Below are positions 5,896-6,911 of a stretch of DNA of 6,911 bases, piece after piece. Location of the stretch: positions 1 through 6,911 of the forward strand of contig JARFQM010000145.1 in the NCBI GenBank assembly GCA_029287755.1. The letters are read 5' to 3'. The translations under genes were made by a program, and so were the position numbers. The notes under the pieces were generated by a model, which saw only the letters and a program-made list of their open reading frames with translations, searched no databases and was not told where the DNA came from. Every line of letters begins with the position of its first letter. Position 1 is the first letter of the stretch. The DNA comes from Desulfofustis sp. Lineage in GTDB: Bacteria; Desulfobacterota; Desulfobulbia; Desulfobulbales; Desulfocapsaceae.

Positions 5896-6750
5896 ATGCG
5901 TTGGAAAGACGGCCGCAGAAGCGGCAATATCGAAGATAGAAGAGGGGTAAAACTTTCAAACAAAGCCAAGGGGGGCGGTATAGGACTCCTGGTGCTGGTG
6001 CTTGTCGGTTTGTTCTTTGGCATAGATCCAGCCCTTATGCTGCAACTCGGAGGGAACGTGAACACCCCTTCAATGCAGGAGTCGAGCTATACACCGAGCG
6101 CGGCTGAAAATGAACTTGCCGAATTTGTTTCCGTTGTCCTGGCGGATACTGAGGACACCTGGGGAGCACTCTTCAGCCAGGCCGGCGGCAGCTACCAGGA
6201 ACCTACGTTGGTGCTCTTCTCCGGCGCGGTGGAGTCGGCCTGCGGCTTTGCCCAGGCGGCCATGGGGCCTTTCTACTGTCCGGCCGACCGCAAAGTCTAT
6301 ATCGACCTGGGGTTCTATCAGGATCTGAGAACCACGATGGGAGCGCCGGGGGATTTTGCCCAGGCCTATGTAATTGCCCATGAAGTTGGTCATCATGTGC
6401 AGAATCTGCTGGGGCTCAGCGATAAGGTTCATTCGATGCGCCAGCGTCTTTCCCCGGCCGATTACAACAATCTTTCGGTGCGCCTCGAACTGCAGGCCGA
6501 CTGCTTTGCCGGTTTGTGGGCCAACCATGCCGATCGTACCCGGCACATACTGGAACAAGGTGATGTGGAGGAGGCTTTGAACGCCGCCAGCATGATAGGC
6601 GATGACCGTTTGCAGCAGCAATCCCGCGGCTATGTGACGCCCGACTCCTTCACCCACGGAAGTTCGAAGCAGCGGGTCCGCTGGTTCAGGACCGGGCTGC
6701 AGGCAGGCAGTGTCCAGGCCTGTGACACCTTCAGCGCCGTAACCCTCTAA
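5896..6750 (+). CDS. ypfJ: YpfJ-type neutral zinc metallopeptidase, membrane anchored
   Basis: A 284-residue protein of the YpfJ (putative neutral zinc metallopeptidase) family. It starts with the family's MRW-x-GRR-S-x-N-x-EDRR segment, followed by a glycine-rich stretch and one membrane segment at about 27-43. This leaves a large domain outside the inner membrane, presumably in the periplasm. The zinc site HEVGHH (162-167) contains HExxH with catalytic Glu163. Glu198 in ELQADCFAG is the likely third ligand (ExxxD arrangement). Four cysteines (116, 128, 203, 276) resemble those of E. coli YpfJ and may form disulfides. The C-terminal blocks EEALNAASMIGDDRLQQQSRG and PDSFTHGSSKQR are family hallmarks, and the length matches E. 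coli. Its substrate is not established. It is divergent from ynjB, with its own promoter and a strong ribosome site. No terminator is visible downstream. Confidence 0.94.
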   Translation: MRWKDGRRSGNIEDRRGVKLSNKAKGGGIGLLVLVLVGLFFGIDPALMLQLGGNVNTPSMQESSYTPSAAENELAEFVSVVLADTEDTWGALFSQAGGSYQEPTLVLFSGAVESACGFAQAAMGPFYCPADRKVYIDLGFYQDLRTTMGAPGDFAQAYVIAHEVGHHVQNLLGLSDKVHSMRQRLSPADYNNLSVRLELQADCFAGLWANHADRTRHILEQGDVEEALNAASMIGDDRLQQQSRGYVTPDSFTHGSSKQRVRWFRTGLQAGSVQACDTFSAVTL

Positions 6751-6794
6751 AGATATTCTCTGATAAGAAGAAGTATTTCGAGATCGGCCGGGAT

Positions 6795-6911
6795 ATGGCT
6801 GGCAGGATGCGCTACGGCGCCTGGCAGATCAAGGAGATAGTAGATCTCACCCTGCAGCCGATGGAGACCAAGAAAGAGCAGTTCTTGATGAACTTCGACA
6901 CCGACGTGGAA
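6795..6911 (+). CDS. Unrecognised protein, N-terminal part (runs off right edge, start uncertain)
   Basis: The plus-strand frame from ATG 6795 stays open to the window end (39 codons) and begins MAGRMRYGAWQIKEIVDLTL. Its codons look like real coding sequence. The frame is also open backwards to a TGA at 6723-6725, and the codons just before the ATG read FSDKKKYFEIGRD, which also looks like protein. No ATG, GTG or TTG lies in that extension, so either translation starts at 6795, an ATA at 6753 is used, or the gene has lost its real start. The ribosome site before 6795 is weak. It lies 44 nt after ypfJ on the same strand and may be co-transcribed. I do not recognise the family. Confidence 0.5.
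   Translation, partial: MAGRMRYGAWQIKEIVDLTLQPMETKKEQFLMNFDTDVE

Noticed and set aside
5831..5950. Small plus-strand frame from ATG 5831 across the ypfJ start
   Set aside because: No ribosome site, overlaps ypfJ in another frame, and has no recognisable content.

Overview
The window looks like chromosomal DNA of a Gram-negative bacterium, most likely a proteobacterium in the broad sense. A Desulfuromonas/Geobacter-type or related lineage is my guess; the sequence alone does not fix it. The evidence is a PspA/PspF pair with a sigma-54 promoter, an exported ABC binding protein with a cleavable signal peptide, and a YpfJ-type zinc metallopeptidase. Coding DNA is moderately GC-rich, and the psp control region is sharply AT-rich. 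There are seven protein-coding genes, two of them cut by the window edges. I see no tRNA, rRNA, CRISPR array or transposase gene.

Left part (1-1392): the start of pspA runs leftward off the edge. It is divergent from a complete pspF, which encodes the sigma-54 enhancer-binding activator of the phage-shock (inner-membrane stress) response. The 216 bp between them holds a well-formed control region for pspA: a -24/-12 promoter, an IHF-type site, and two direct repeats 40 bp apart that are good candidates for the PspF enhancer sites.

Middle (1393-5661): four tightly packed minus-strand genes follow in the order ynjB-ynjC-ynjD-ynjF. They encode an ABC importer (periplasmic binding protein, fused double permease, ATPase) and a CDP-alcohol phosphatidyltransferase. 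This is the order of the uncharacterised E. coli ynj cluster without the rhodanese gene ynjE. The convergent ends of ynjF and pspF are separated by a perfect 28-bp inverted repeat that touches both stop codons.

Right part (5662-6911): a 234-bp divergent region carries a good sigma-70 promoter with a palindrome over its -35 box, driving ypfJ, and a possible structured leader for ynjB. After ypfJ an unrecognised reading frame runs off the right edge without a convincing start codon.

The genes share an envelope theme: Psp maintains inner-membrane integrity, YnjF-type enzymes make or modify phospholipids, YnjBCD imports an unknown solute, and YpfJ is an envelope-anchored predicted protease. The most interesting biological candidate is the transporter/phosphatidyltransferase module, whose substrate is unknown and whose gene order is kept across distant bacteria.
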